Source: an uncultured Candidatus Actinomarina sp.
Lineage (GTDB): Bacteria; Actinomycetota; Acidimicrobiia; Actinomarinales; Actinomarinaceae
NCBI GenBank assembly: GCA_902533795.1
Contig: CACAND010000001.1
Coordinates: 324,732 to 388,731, forward strand
DNA: 64,000 nt
Direction: 5' to 3'
Made by a program: the position numbers and the translations under genes. Below the pieces are notes generated by a model that saw only the letters and a program-made list of their open reading frames with translations, ran no database searches and was not told where the DNA came from. Positions 1-9,355 of this stretch are shown piece after piece; position 1 is the first letter of the stretch; each line of letters opens with the position of its first letter.

Positions 1-279
1 ATCAGTTAAATCAATTATTGAATTATATGGTTCAGAGATAAGCATCAATTTGAATCTGTCAATTGGACCTGTAACTTCCTTATTATCTTTATGAGCATTG
101 TCCCAAATAATTTCCACAGATTTATCTGGATCTTTAGAAAAGTTTTGATAACTTTCCATAATTTCAACCAATATCTCTTCTGGCTCTCTTATTTCTATAG
201 ATTGAGCAGCAGGCTCTGATTGATTACAAGTAATAAATAGTAAGGAAATTATAAAAAATTTTAAACTTTTTCTAACCAC
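1..279 (-). CDS. putative lipoprotein, N-terminal part (truncated by window edge)
   Basis: Reading the minus strand from GTG at 279: VVRKSLKFFIISLLFITCNQSEPAAQSIEIREPEEILVEIMESYQNFSKDPDKS...; signal peptide with lipobox-like LFITC; open to the window edge. Confidence 0.7.
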   Translation of the reverse strand, partial: MVRKSLKFFIISLLFITCNQSEPAAQSIEIREPEEILVEIMESYQNFSKDPDKSVEIIWDNAHKDNKEVTGPIDRFKLMLISEPYNSIIDLTD

Positions 280-367
280 GAAATACTAAAGTTACCACCA
301 AATAAAGATGCAATAAAAATGTTAGAAATATAAAAGACCAGAAAAGTCTTTTTTCTAATTTACTCAC
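272..367 (-). CDS. 31-aa single-TM small protein, paralogue of 364-471
   Basis: GTG start; V(M)SKLEKRLFWSFIFLTFLLHLYLVVTLVFRG*. Start overlaps the stop of the upstream small ORF; stop overlaps the start of the lipoprotein. Confidence 0.6.
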   Translation of the reverse strand: MSKLEKRLFWSFIFLTFLLHLYLVVTLVFRG

Positions 368-471
368 AACGAGATTGTGAGAAGCCCCATTGAATCAATT
401 ACTAGGTACATATGTAATACAAAAGCTACACCCATAAAACTCCAGAAGGTACGTTTTTCTAATCTACTCAC
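364..471 (-). CDS. 35-aa single-TM small protein, paralogue of 272-367
   Basis: GTG start; V(M)SRLEKRTFWSFMGVAFVLHMYLVIDSMGLLTISL*; shares the MS(K/R)LEKRxFWSF...LHxYLV pattern with the next ORF. Confidence 0.6.
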   Translation of the reverse strand: MSRLEKRTFWSFMGVAFVLHMYLVIDSMGLLTISL

Positions 472-511
472 AGTTGAATCCTAGTAATAATAAAAAGTTT
501 TACCTAATTAG

Positions 512-670
512 TTACTCTTGGTTTGCTCTTTCATATGCTTGGCTGTACAAAATTAATGTAGGAGCCCATAATCCAATATATATTGCAAGTTGTGAGTCAT
601 CCAAAACAACGTAAATAATTACAGATGCAACAACGGAAACAATACTTGCGTATAAACCTAATTTTATCAT
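512..670 (-). CDS. 52-aa small membrane protein, unknown function
   Basis: ATG start; MIKLGLYASIVSVVASVIIYVVLDDSQLAIYIGLWAPTLILYSQAYERANQE*; two hydrophobic segments. Confidence 0.55.
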   Translation of the reverse strand: MIKLGLYASIVSVVASVIIYVVLDDSQLAIYIGLWAPTLILYSQAYERANQE

Positions 671-724
671 TTATATCCTTTCAGTTAATATTATAATTTA
701 ACACGATTATTAATATTAATTTAT

Positions 725-868
725 ATGATTGAAACATTAACATCAAATCCATTAACGTTAGTCCTTATATTCCCTGTAGTGACGTTGACAATATTCGTTG
801 TTGGGATAATTAGGATGGATATTGCTAAATTTAATCAAAAACATGTTTTTGTCACTGAAGAAGAGTAA
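725..868 (+). CDS. 47-aa small single-TM protein, unknown function
   Basis: ATG start; MIETLTSNPLTLVLIFPVVTLTIFVVGIIRMDIAKFNQKHVFVTEEE*. Confidence 0.5.
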   Translation: MIETLTSNPLTLVLIFPVVTLTIFVVGIIRMDIAKFNQKHVFVTEEE

Positions 869-905
869 CTTTATTATTGTCACAATAAAATACTTATATT
901 AAATT

Positions 906-1406
906 ATGGACCTTAATAATATTGAAAACTTGGAAGATGTAGAGCTTTTTGATCTTCAAAATCAAATCACCGAAATTATAAAAAAAAGAAATCTTGAAAA
1001 GGGAGATATTGAAGAAATAATAGATAATTCATTCAACATAGGTTTTCCAAAAATTGATGGTGTTGGACTCAACCCATGGATTGATAATTCTTTAATTATT
1101 TGTCCTGGAGCAAGAATTGATAAAACTAAAACTCGTCATATTTGTAAGTTTATAGTCATTGACGAAGAGTGGTCTTGGGAGTCGCCTCATATGATAAGTG
1201 ATGTAATTAGAAGAGACCAATCGTCTAAAAATTTTAGACAACACTCTATTACTTTAATCTCTCCTTTTGAAGGGATGAAGGTTCAGGTAATATCTCAGAA
1301 ATCGCAACAAGGCAAACATCTTGTTGAAGGAGTCGATTCATTTGAATTTAGAAATGGAAAGTTAGAAAAAACAATGACCAAAACCTCTAGGTCTAGAGAT
1401 CACTGA
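906..1406 (+). CDS. hypothetical protein
   Basis: 166-aa ORF in an otherwise unexplained gap; no family recognised. Confidence 0.6.
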   Translation: MDLNNIENLEDVELFDLQNQITEIIKKRNLEKGDIEEIIDNSFNIGFPKIDGVGLNPWIDNSLIICPGARIDKTKTRHICKFIVIDEEWSWESPHMISDVIRRDQSSKNFRQHSITLISPFEGMKVQVISQKSQQGKHLVEGVDSFEFRNGKLEKTMTKTSRSRDH

Positions 1407-1435
1407 TTAATCAGTAAAGTTTTATAATTTAATAT

Positions 1436-2677
1436 ATGTTAAATGTAGTTGTAATTGGTGGTGGGTTTGGAGGACTTAAATTTCTTCAACGGGCTAGAAG
1501 TAGCAAAATTCAATTTACTCTTATAGACAAGCAAAATCATCATTTATTTCAACCATTACTTTATCAGGTAGCAACTGCAGTTTTATCTCCAGCTAATATT
1601 GCTTTTCCAATCAGAAGAATGTTTAAAAATTACAAAAATGTAAAAGTAATATTAGATGAAGCTGTAGATATAAATCGTGACGAAAAGACTGTGACCATAT
1701 CAAATGGCGACAATATAAAGTACGATCAACTAATTGTAAGTACTGGGTCAAAACATTCTTATTTTGGTAATGAAGATTGGTCTAAATATTCAAATGGACT
1801 TAAAGGAATTAATGACGCTTTACAAATTCGTGAAAGATTATTGAGGGCGTTTGAAAAAGCTGAGAATGAAAAAAATATTGATAAGAGAGCAAAATATTTA
1901 AACTTTGTAGTCGTTGGTGGCGGGCCTACAGGAGTTGAAATGGCTGGCTCAATAGCTGAGATTGCATTTAACAATATGAAGGAAGAGTTTAGAAATTTTA
2001 AGAGTTCAGATGCTAATGTTTATTTAATTGAAGCTACTGAAAAAATCTTACCAATGTATAGTGACAGGCTGTCTGGAAAAGCAAAAAAGTATCTTGAAGA
2101 CTTTGGAGTTGAAGTAAGAACAAATGAGAAAGTTGTGAAAATAGAAAATGATCTAGTCACGACGGACAAAGAAGACATACATACAGATAATGTTGTTTGG
2201 GCAGCAGGTAATGAAGCAAGCCCAATAATTGAGAAGCTAAATACGAAAACAGATAATGAAGGAAGAGCAATTGTTGACCCAGATTGTTCACTTAAAGACG
2301 ATGGAAACGTATTTGTTATCGGAGACGCTGCTAATTATAAAGATAAGAAAAACAACACTCTTCCAGGCATTGCCCCAGTAGCAATCCAACAAGGGAAATA
2401 TCTCGCAAAAGTTATAAAGAGTAAAACAATCAAGAAAGATAGGAAACCTTTTAAATACAATGATAAAGGAATGATGGCAACGGTGGGCAGGTATAAGGCG
2501 ATAGGTAAAATTGGAAATATAGAAGTATCTGGTTTTTTAGCTTGGCTCTTTTGGAGTGCAATTCACATTCTGTATTTAATAGGATATAGATCAAAAATAT
2601 TAGTTGTGATTGAGTGGATATTTTCCTACCTTTTCAATAAAAAAGGTACAAGATTAATTTACAGAGAACCAACTTAG
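1436..2677 (+). CDS. ndh: type II NADH dehydrogenase (NDH-2), FAD-dependent
   Basis: N-terminal GGGFGG dinucleotide fold, NHHLFQPLLYQVATAVLSP motif, second VVGGGPTGVE fold. Confidence 0.88.
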   Translation: MLNVVVIGGGFGGLKFLQRARSSKIQFTLIDKQNHHLFQPLLYQVATAVLSPANIAFPIRRMFKNYKNVKVILDEAVDINRDEKTVTISNGDNIKYDQLIVSTGSKHSYFGNEDWSKYSNGLKGINDALQIRERLLRAFEKAENEKNIDKRAKYLNFVVVGGGPTGVEMAGSIAEIAFNNMKEEFRNFKSSDANVYLIEATEKILPMYSDRLSGKAKKYLEDFGVEVRTNEKVVKIENDLVTTDKEDIHTDNVVWAAGNEASPIIEKLNTKTDNEGRAIVDPDCSLKDDGNVFVIGDAANYKDKKNNTLPGIAPVAIQQGKYLAKVIKSKTIKKDRKPFKYNDKGMMATVGRYKAIGKIGNIEVSGFLAWLFWSAIHILYLIGYRSKILVVIEWIFSYLFNKKGTRLIYREPT

Positions 2678-2680
2678 AAC

Positions 2681-4057
2681 TTACAAGAATAAAAGCGCAA
2701 TAGCCAGAAAGCCACCAAAACCCGCAATATCAGTAACTAATGTAAGAAATATATTTGATGCTAGTGCTGGATCAAATCCTAATTTTTTTAAAATCAAAGG
2801 TATTGATGAACCAAAAAAATTCCCAATAAATATATTAGTAAAAACAGCAGAACCTAAAGCTAAAGAAAAATCACCTAAACCAACAAAGCTCAATATAAGA
2901 AATGAAAAAGTGCCAACCAAGATGCCATTTATGATTCCAATCAGTGTTTGTTTTCCAATTACATCAAGAACTCTTGCCTCAGAAACATCATTTCGTGCCA
3001 AAGCTCTTATTACAATTGCTAAAGACTGAGCACCAGAACTTCCCCCAATTAATGCAACTACCGGCATTAAAGCAGCCAGTAATACATTACTAGTAATTGT
3101 TTCCTCAAATTGGAATATCAAAAACGAAACAATAAATGCCAAGACCATATTTATTGCTATCCATGGAAGTCGAGACTGTATTGATTTTTGAATAGGTGTA
3201 AAAATTGTTTCTTCAGCCCCTGCACCAAATGATTGAGAAAAATCTTCAGCAATTTCTGTTTGTATAACATCTAGTGCCGAATTTATAGTTATTTGACCAA
3301 TCAATTTATTATCTTTATCAATTACTGGGAGAGCTAGTAGTTCATATTGTCTTATTAATCCTGCCGCCTCCTCCTGATCAGATGAAGGATTTACAAATAC
3401 TGGATCTTGAATCATTACATTTTTGATTAAGTCGTCTTCATTTGCAAAGACAATTTCTCTAAAAGAAATCACTCCCGTGAGTCTATTTTCTTTATCTACT
3501 GAATATACATAAATTAAATCCTCTACGTTATTGTGAAGCGACTTAAGTTCTTTCAGAGCATCTTTAACAGTTAATCCAGTTGATATTTTTGCTACTTCTT
3601 CAGACATCTGTCTTCCTACAGAGTCTTCTGGGTAAGACAGCCTTCTATCTATATTTAGTTTTGTAGATTTGTCTAAAATTTCTAAAATTTCATCAGTTTC
3701 ATCATCAGTAGATCTTTCTAAAACATCAACAACGTCTTCTGTATCCATTTGCTTAAAAATCTCCTCAACATCTTTGTCATCCAAAGATTCAACAATTTCA
3801 ATAATTGCACGTGGACGCAGGGATTCAAAAATTTTTACCGCTGTTAAGGTTGGAAGCTCGGTAATTAATTTTCCCGCCTCAATAGATTCAAATTCTTCAA
3901 GTGCATCAGCAGAATCGAAAGGATCTTTAGTGGCTATTTGAATCCACAATTGTTTGTTTTCTTCAAGATACCTATAAGCTTTTTCTGGATTAGAACGGGC
4001 TAAATCTCTAAGTTCTTTACCTTTTGATGGATTAACAATTTCATTATTCATGAACAC
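2681..4057 (-). CDS. mgtE: magnesium transporter MgtE
   Basis: MgtE N-domain, CBS pair and C-terminal TM domain with LMPVVALIGGSSGAQSLAIVIRAL. Confidence 0.92.
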   Translation of the reverse strand: MFMNNEIVNPSKGKELRDLARSNPEKAYRYLEENKQLWIQIATKDPFDSADALEEFESIEAGKLITELPTLTAVKIFESLRPRAIIEIVESLDDKDVEEIFKQMDTEDVVDVLERSTDDETDEILEILDKSTKLNIDRRLSYPEDSVGRQMSEEVAKISTGLTVKDALKELKSLHNNVEDLIYVYSVDKENRLTGVISFREIVFANEDDLIKNVMIQDPVFVNPSSDQEEAAGLIRQYELLALPVIDKDNKLIGQITINSALDVIQTEIAEDFSQSFGAGAEETIFTPIQKSIQSRLPWIAINMVLAFIVSFLIFQFEETITSNVLLAALMPVVALIGGSSGAQSLAIVIRALARNDVSEARVLDVIGKQTLIGIINGILVGTFSFLILSFVGLGDFSLALGSAVFTNIFIGNFFGSSIPLILKKLGFDPALASNIFLTLVTDIAGFGGFLAIALLFL

Positions 4058-4097
4058 CTGATATTTACTTTAATTAGATTTTATAAGTTTATTTTGA

Positions 4098-5987
4098 CTA
4101 GCTAAGTTGTTTTTTATGCCAATTGATAATTGAATCAAATCTTTGAACTCTATGTTCTGGTTTGCCAGATCTAGAAAGTTCATGACTTTCATCTGGGAAC
4201 CTTATCATTGATGATGAAACACCTCTCCTTTTAAGGTTTGAAAATAATTGCTCAGCCTGCTCAATTGGGCACCTGTAATCTTTTTCCGAATGAATTATTA
4301 GTGTTGGGGTAATAATGTTGTTTGCATAAGTGATTGGACTTTTCTTTCTGTACAAATTCAAATTACTTTTTAGGTCATCCAAAAGATACATTTCAGGAAA
4401 TCCAATTCCAATATCTGAAGTTCCGACCATTGTTTCCCAGTTCAATAGAGCTCTCTCGACAACAGCAGATTTAAACATTTTTGGATAATGACTAATTACC
4501 CAAGAAGTCATAAAACCACCATATGAACCTCCCATAATTCCATAGTTTTTATTTTTTATTCCAAGCTTTTTTATCATCATTTCAAAGCTTTTAATTACAT
4601 CATAAGTGTCATTCTCACCCCATTTGTTCCCACAAACGTCTCTAACAAACTTGTGTCCTCTACCTGATGAACCACGAGGATTACAAGCTACAACATTAAA
4701 ACCAGAAGATGCAAAAACCTGAAACTCATCAAAAAACCCAAATCCATATTGACTGGCAGGACCACCGTGTATGTTTAGCAAAGTAGGTTTATTGATATCT
4801 ACAAGTATTCCCCAAGTATCAATTTGAGATTTTCCAGTTTCAAATCTTTCATATACACAATTATGAGTACGTACTTTATTGTGAAAATTATTATTAAAGT
4901 CTGAAAATTTTTTATCCTCATCATTTCTAATTAAATATACTTCATCTTTTTTATCGAATGAGCTTACTAGAGCATAAATATCTTCACCATCAACACAGAA
5001 ATCAGAGGTTAGGAGTTCTTTATCATATAAAATCTCAAAACTTTCAAAATCAGTTTTAAGTAGACTTTGTTTTCCAGAATCTTCATACAAAACATAAATT
5101 TTGTTATCACTAACTTTCGTTTTAACTACACCTCTATCAATAAAATTACTAACTTTGTTGGCAATACCTCTTTTGTTAATTTTGAAAATACTAATATTCG
5201 TCGGCCAGTCAAATCTCTTATCAAGACCGACACCGTATAAATTATCTTGATAAGAAAATAACTGGCTCCACATACCACCTGTATTTATAACTGTTAATTG
5301 TGAATCTGAAAATTTTATAATTTGATCTTCAAGCATCGTTCCATCTTGATTATGCTTGCTTGCTATAAAGTACATATCAGAGTTAATTTCAAGAAGAGAG
5401 GATATTGATAGAAACAGTTCTTTATCTCCATCTATAATTTTCTGACTTTTACCAGTAGAAGTCTTTACTTTATAAATATGAAATCTTTTATTGTATATAA
5501 CCCCTGTTGTATCAAATCGAAAAGGTAATTTATCAATTTCTAGAGGATGATCAGTTTTATTTTCAATTTTTTTATATTCACTCGACCACTCTTTTGTTAT
5601 TACGTAAATAAATTCATCATTAGAACTCCATAAATAGTTAACAATAGAATCATCAGTTTCAAATACTATTTTTTCTTTACCCCTATTTCTAAAAATAAGC
5701 TTATTTTTTTCTAGTTTTTTTTTCTTTTCTAATTTATCCAAAATTTCAGTAGATTTTGGTGTTTTGATAAATGCAAATGATTTTTTATTGTTTGAGTACT
5801 TCGGTGCTGAAAAATTCCAATACGAGGATTGTTTTAGTTCTCTCCATTGATTTTGTGAAAATTTCCATATTGAAGATTCGTATGAATTTTTATCCAGGTT
5901 CATTTTCGTTGACTTAAGTAGCAAGTCTGAGTTATTATTACTTATTTCAGACAGGCTTACAAAATCAGATATATTTTTTGGCTTCAT
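4098..5987 (-). CDS. S9 family peptidase (prolyl oligopeptidase/acylaminoacyl peptidase type)
   Basis: C-terminal GGSYGGFMTSW nucleophile elbow, HGGPASQYG, HSEKDYRCP, SHELSRSGKPEHR. Confidence 0.88.
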   Translation of the reverse strand: MKPKNISDFVSLSEISNNNSDLLLKSTKMNLDKNSYESSIWKFSQNQWRELKQSSYWNFSAPKYSNNKKSFAFIKTPKSTEILDKLEKKKKLEKNKLIFRNRGKEKIVFETDDSIVNYLWSSNDEFIYVITKEWSSEYKKIENKTDHPLEIDKLPFRFDTTGVIYNKRFHIYKVKTSTGKSQKIIDGDKELFLSISSLLEINSDMYFIASKHNQDGTMLEDQIIKFSDSQLTVINTGGMWSQLFSYQDNLYGVGLDKRFDWPTNISIFKINKRGIANKVSNFIDRGVVKTKVSDNKIYVLYEDSGKQSLLKTDFESFEILYDKELLTSDFCVDGEDIYALVSSFDKKDEVYLIRNDEDKKFSDFNNNFHNKVRTHNCVYERFETGKSQIDTWGILVDINKPTLLNIHGGPASQYGFGFFDEFQVFASSGFNVVACNPRGSSGRGHKFVRDVCGNKWGENDTYDVIKSFEMMIKKLGIKNKNYGIMGGSYGGFMTSWVISHYPKMFKSAVVERALLNWETMVGTSDIGIGFPEMYLLDDLKSNLNLYRKKSPITYANNIITPTLIIHSEKDYRCPIEQAEQLFSNLKRRGVSSSMIRFPDESHELSRSGKPEHRVQRFDSIINWHKKQLS

Positions 5988-6003
5988 TTAAATTTTCTAT
6001 TTA

Positions 6004-7383
6004 CTATTTTATTCTGTTGTAAGAAAGAGTACCAATGATAGAAAAAATAAACCCTACTCCAAATGTGTTAAGGTCTGCAAGCCCATAGAGATCAGTTGGT
6101 ATAAATATCCCACCTGGATTCAAATCTAAATCAATAAAATAAAATCTGTACAACACTGATGAAACAAAACCCAAAGATGTGGGGATCACTATACCCTGGC
6201 TAGTTTTTCTTGATTTAATTTTATAAAATGCAGGGAAGACCAAACATACAGCCAAAAGGTCAGCAAATAAAAATACTGAAAATATATTTGTTACATAAAA
6301 TGATAATCCTAAAGAGCCAAAAGTAATTATAAGTGTAATTATTTTTGCTTCAGACACACCTCTTTTTACAAGATCTAAAGCCATTGTTGAAGATATTGCA
6401 CTTTGAAGAGTATCAATACTTGACGCAACAAGCATTGTACAAAGTACAATTACAAGAATTCTTGAAAAGGTATTAAATTCTATTTGCTGGATAAAACTTA
6501 AGGAAGGATTTTCAATCCCAAAGCCTGCTCCAGATGAACCTGCAATTCCAAGAACGAGTACTGTTATAAAACAACCCAATCCAGCATAAATGGATGATTT
6601 TTTAATTACATTTTCATCAATTGCAGAATATGTTCTTTGCCAGTAACCCTGAGAGAATATTTCTGCTGCAGTTACTGCAAGAATTACAGCAAGAGCAGAC
6701 TTAAAACTGGCAAATGTAAATGTATTTAATCCTCCATCGTAAGAAGCTTCGATAATATTATTAATTCCATTTTGACTTATCCACAAAAATAAAACAATAA
6801 TGAGAAGTGCAATTATTGATATACCTTGGAATCTATCAGTGACAAGAGACGCCTTAAAGCCTGAAAGATTTAAGTAAAGAAAAGTCACGACTGCTATTGC
6901 TGTACAAACAATGAAACCAGAAGTCTCCGATATTTCAGGAAACAAAAAATTTATTGATGCGAATTCAGCAATTAGAAAAGCTGACATATAGATGGTTGCA
7001 ATTATTGAGACAAAAACTTGAGCAAAATTTCCATATTGTTGACTTATGTATTGAGGAAGAGTTGCTTTGTCTGGAACTGTTTGAACAATACGTGGTCCCA
7101 CAAAATACAACAACACAAAAGGGGTAGCGGCAGAGATTGCATAACCTATAACATCAAAACCTAAGCCATACCAGCCAACCTCTGCTGGAGAAGCAATAAT
7201 CCATAACCCCATACCACTTGCATAAAAACTCAAGGATAGATTGAGGGTCTTTTGAGATTTCAGCATAACAAAATAACTTTTATCTTCTGTTTTGTTTGCC
7301 AGCCTTCTTGTTAAGACAAGAAAGAGAAAAAGTATAAAGAATATAAGTATGTAATTAATTAAAACGTTTGTACCTAACTGCAC
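6004..7383 (-). CDS. sodium:solute symporter (SSS) family transporter, predicted thiamine-precursor/thiamine uptake (ThiV-like)
   Basis: SSS-type multi-TM protein (GTG start) directly downstream of a TPP riboswitch. Confidence 0.8.
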   Translation of the reverse strand: MQLGTNVLINYILIFFILFLFLVLTRRLANKTEDKSYFVMLKSQKTLNLSLSFYASGMGLWIIASPAEVGWYGLGFDVIGYAISAATPFVLLYFVGPRIVQTVPDKATLPQYISQQYGNFAQVFVSIIATIYMSAFLIAEFASINFLFPEISETSGFIVCTAIAVVTFLYLNLSGFKASLVTDRFQGISIIALLIIVLFLWISQNGINNIIEASYDGGLNTFTFASFKSALAVILAVTAAEIFSQGYWQRTYSAIDENVIKKSSIYAGLGCFITVLVLGIAGSSGAGFGIENPSLSFIQQIEFNTFSRILVIVLCTMLVASSIDTLQSAISSTMALDLVKRGVSEAKIITLIITFGSLGLSFYVTNIFSVFLFADLLAVCLVFPAFYKIKSRKTSQGIVIPTSLGFVSSVLYRFYFIDLDLNPGGIFIPTDLYGLADLNTFGVGFIFSIIGTLSYNRIK

Positions 7384-7409
7384 AATTACCTCATTTCATA
7401 AATGGGATA

Positions 7410-7500
7410 AGAGTTCCGAATATCCCTTCGTTAGAATTACCTAACAGGTTCAGACGGTCGGTTTTTACACCCTCTCAGCATTTTGCTCCCGTTAATACAA
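7410..7500 (-). promoter_or_regulatory. TPP riboswitch (THI element)
   Basis: Minus strand: ACGGGAGCAAAATGCTGAGAGGGTG...CCGTCTGAACCTGTTAGGTAATTCTAACGAAGGGATA, with the conserved CTGAGA, GAACCTG and CGAAGGGA elements. Confidence 0.9.
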
Positions 7501-7538
7501 TCCTACTCTATTTCCAATTTATCATTAGTATTTCAAGA

Positions 7539-8450
7539 ATGATTAATAATAATCAAATAAACAATAGACCATCCCTCATTCAAACTATAGGAGCAGTTTT
7601 AACGGCAGGAGTTATGTGGGGTTCTGCAAATGTAATTATTCGTAGTTTGCTTATTGAAGGGTTAAATGAAATTTTTTTAGTAACGGTCAGAGTATCAATT
7701 ATTGGTACTCTACTTTTCTTTTATTATTTAATTTTTAATAAAGAAAAATTTAATAAACAGCTTTTAAAAGAAGCTTCTTTTACTGGTTTAGCCTCAATAT
7801 TTTTTGTAAGCTGGGCCTTTATATTTTCTCTTCAATACATTTCCTCAGGATTAGTTACTTTATTGATAAGTTCTGCTCCAATTTTTACAGTTATGTGGGT
7901 AAAGCTAATCTTAAAAGAAGAAAAAATTTCAAAACTAAAATATTTCTCCGTATTGATTGGTTTTTCTGGAATAGCTTATTTATTTATTTCCCAGGAAACA
8001 GGTTTGTTGAATCAAGGAAATATTTTTTTGGGAGGTACATTGGCATTCTTAGGAGTTCAATGCATTGCTCTCGCTACTGTTCTCAATAGAAAATTTGCTC
8101 CTAAATATAAAGTAAGTAGCTGGTTAACCTATCAATATCCACTTGTAATAATTCTCACCTTTTTGACGTATTTAATTTCTGGAGTAGGTATAGATATATT
8201 AAATGTTTCACAGCTGATAAGACTTGGAGCATTAGTTGTATGCAATCTTGGAGCATTTTTATCTTTCACTTGGTTAATTCAAAGAGTAAGCGCATTACAG
8301 GTTGCATCTATTGATTATTTAGTACCAGTTGTAGGAGTAACAGCCGGAGTTATATTTTTAGGAGAAACATTTAATAGGAACATTCTGATTTGTAGTATTT
8401 TCATCTTTGTATCTTTATTACTTACAACAAAAGATGAATTTTCAAACTAG
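7539..8450 (+). CDS. EamA/DMT family transporter
   Basis: Ten-TM DMT-like protein MINNNQINNRPSLIQTIGAVLTAGVMWGSANVI...; start moved from the track's 7368 because the extension overlaps the antisense riboswitch. Confidence 0.8.
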   Translation: MINNNQINNRPSLIQTIGAVLTAGVMWGSANVIIRSLLIEGLNEIFLVTVRVSIIGTLLFFYYLIFNKEKFNKQLLKEASFTGLASIFFVSWAFIFSLQYISSGLVTLLISSAPIFTVMWVKLILKEEKISKLKYFSVLIGFSGIAYLFISQETGLLNQGNIFLGGTLAFLGVQCIALATVLNRKFAPKYKVSSWLTYQYPLVIILTFLTYLISGVGIDILNVSQLIRLGALVVCNLGAFLSFTWLIQRVSALQVASIDYLVPVVGVTAGVIFLGETFNRNILICSIFIFVSLLLTTKDEFSN

Positions 8451-9025
8451 AGATTATCAAAAGCAGTTTTAACTTTTTTTAAATCTTGCCAGGTTAACCA
8501 TTTTGGTTTCCCAGGCTCTTTCGAAGGGCTTCTTAAGAGATATGATGGATGAAAAATAGGCATAATTTTGATATTGTCCTTTATTATCCACTCACCTCTT
8601 ATCTTCGAAATTGGTTTTTTTATCTCAAGAAATGCTTCCACAGATGTTGATCCCGCCAAAATTATAATTTTTGGATTTAACAAATTAATCTGTTTTGTTA
8701 GCCAAGGCATACATGAATTTATTTCATTTGAATCAGGCTTCCTATTTTGAGGAGGTCTACACTTAACAATATTTGTAATATAACAATCCTCCAAAGGATC
8801 AATTTCAACAGACATTAATGCTGAATCAAGCATTTTTCCAGCTCTTCCAACAAACGGAAATCCTGTAATATCTTCTTGCTCCCCAGGTCCTTCTCCGATT
8901 ATTAAAATCTTAGCTTTAGAATTTCCCTTTGCTACAACAACATTATTTCTAGTTTGAGAAAGTTCGCAAGACTTACACTTTCTACATTCTTTATGTAGCA
9001 ATAAGAGATCTTGATTTGTTGTCAT
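8447..9025 (-). CDS. type-4 uracil-DNA glycosylase
   Basis: CRKCKSCELS iron-sulfur motif, IGEGPGEQEDITGFPFVGRAGKMLD, HPSYLLR. Confidence 0.9.
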   Translation of the reverse strand: MTTNQDLLLLHKECRKCKSCELSQTRNNVVVAKGNSKAKILIIGEGPGEQEDITGFPFVGRAGKMLDSALMSVEIDPLEDCYITNIVKCRPPQNRKPDSNEINSCMPWLTKQINLLNPKIIILAGSTSVEAFLEIKKPISKIRGEWIIKDNIKIMPIFHPSYLLRSPSKEPGKPKWLTWQDLKKVKTAFDNL

Positions 9026-9059
9026 ACAAAAATTCTAATAGAAAGTTGTTTTGGGAACA

Positions 9060-9077
9060 CCCCAGTAAGAACTGGGG
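9060..9077. terminator. perfect hairpin CCCCAGT-AAGA-ACTGGGG, possible terminator
   Basis: 7-bp perfect stem; the T-rich stretch is better on the + side (AGTTTTGT). Confidence 0.5.
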
Positions 9078-9188
9078 AGTTTTGTATACGTACTAATCGA
9101 ACAGGAATTAATTAGATATTTGATAATTATGAATACTTTTTTTAAACAGAATGTAAACACAAAGAAAACATATTTAAAAATGAGAAAA

Positions 9189-9238
9189 CCCTTGAATACT
9201 CCGCTTGTTTTGTTGCCAAAACTCACTTGCTTCAAGGG
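9189..9238 (-). ncRNA. structured intergenic RNA element (two nested perfect stems, GCAA tetraloop)
   Basis: Minus strand CCCTTGAA-GCAAGTGA-GTTTTG-GCAA-CAAAAC-AAGCGGAGTA-TTCAAGGG: 8-bp outer and 6-bp inner stems. Confidence 0.45.
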
Positions 9239-9355
9239 CTATCTCTTTTTCTTCTTGTAATGATTATCTATAAAGACTTTCTTCACAAAAAGTTAATATA
9301 AAATTACACTGAAAATAAATTTTTTTCAAAAAAAAATTATCTTTTTTTTCCCACT

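Noticed and set aside
7368-7538. N-terminal extension of the DMT transporter ORF (7368 start)
   Set aside because: It runs antisense through the TPP riboswitch; the Met at 7539 begins a normal EamA protein.
9035-9235. 66-aa ORF MKQVSFGNKTSG...
   Set aside because: Covers the structured hairpin and low-complexity AT sequence; no protein family features.
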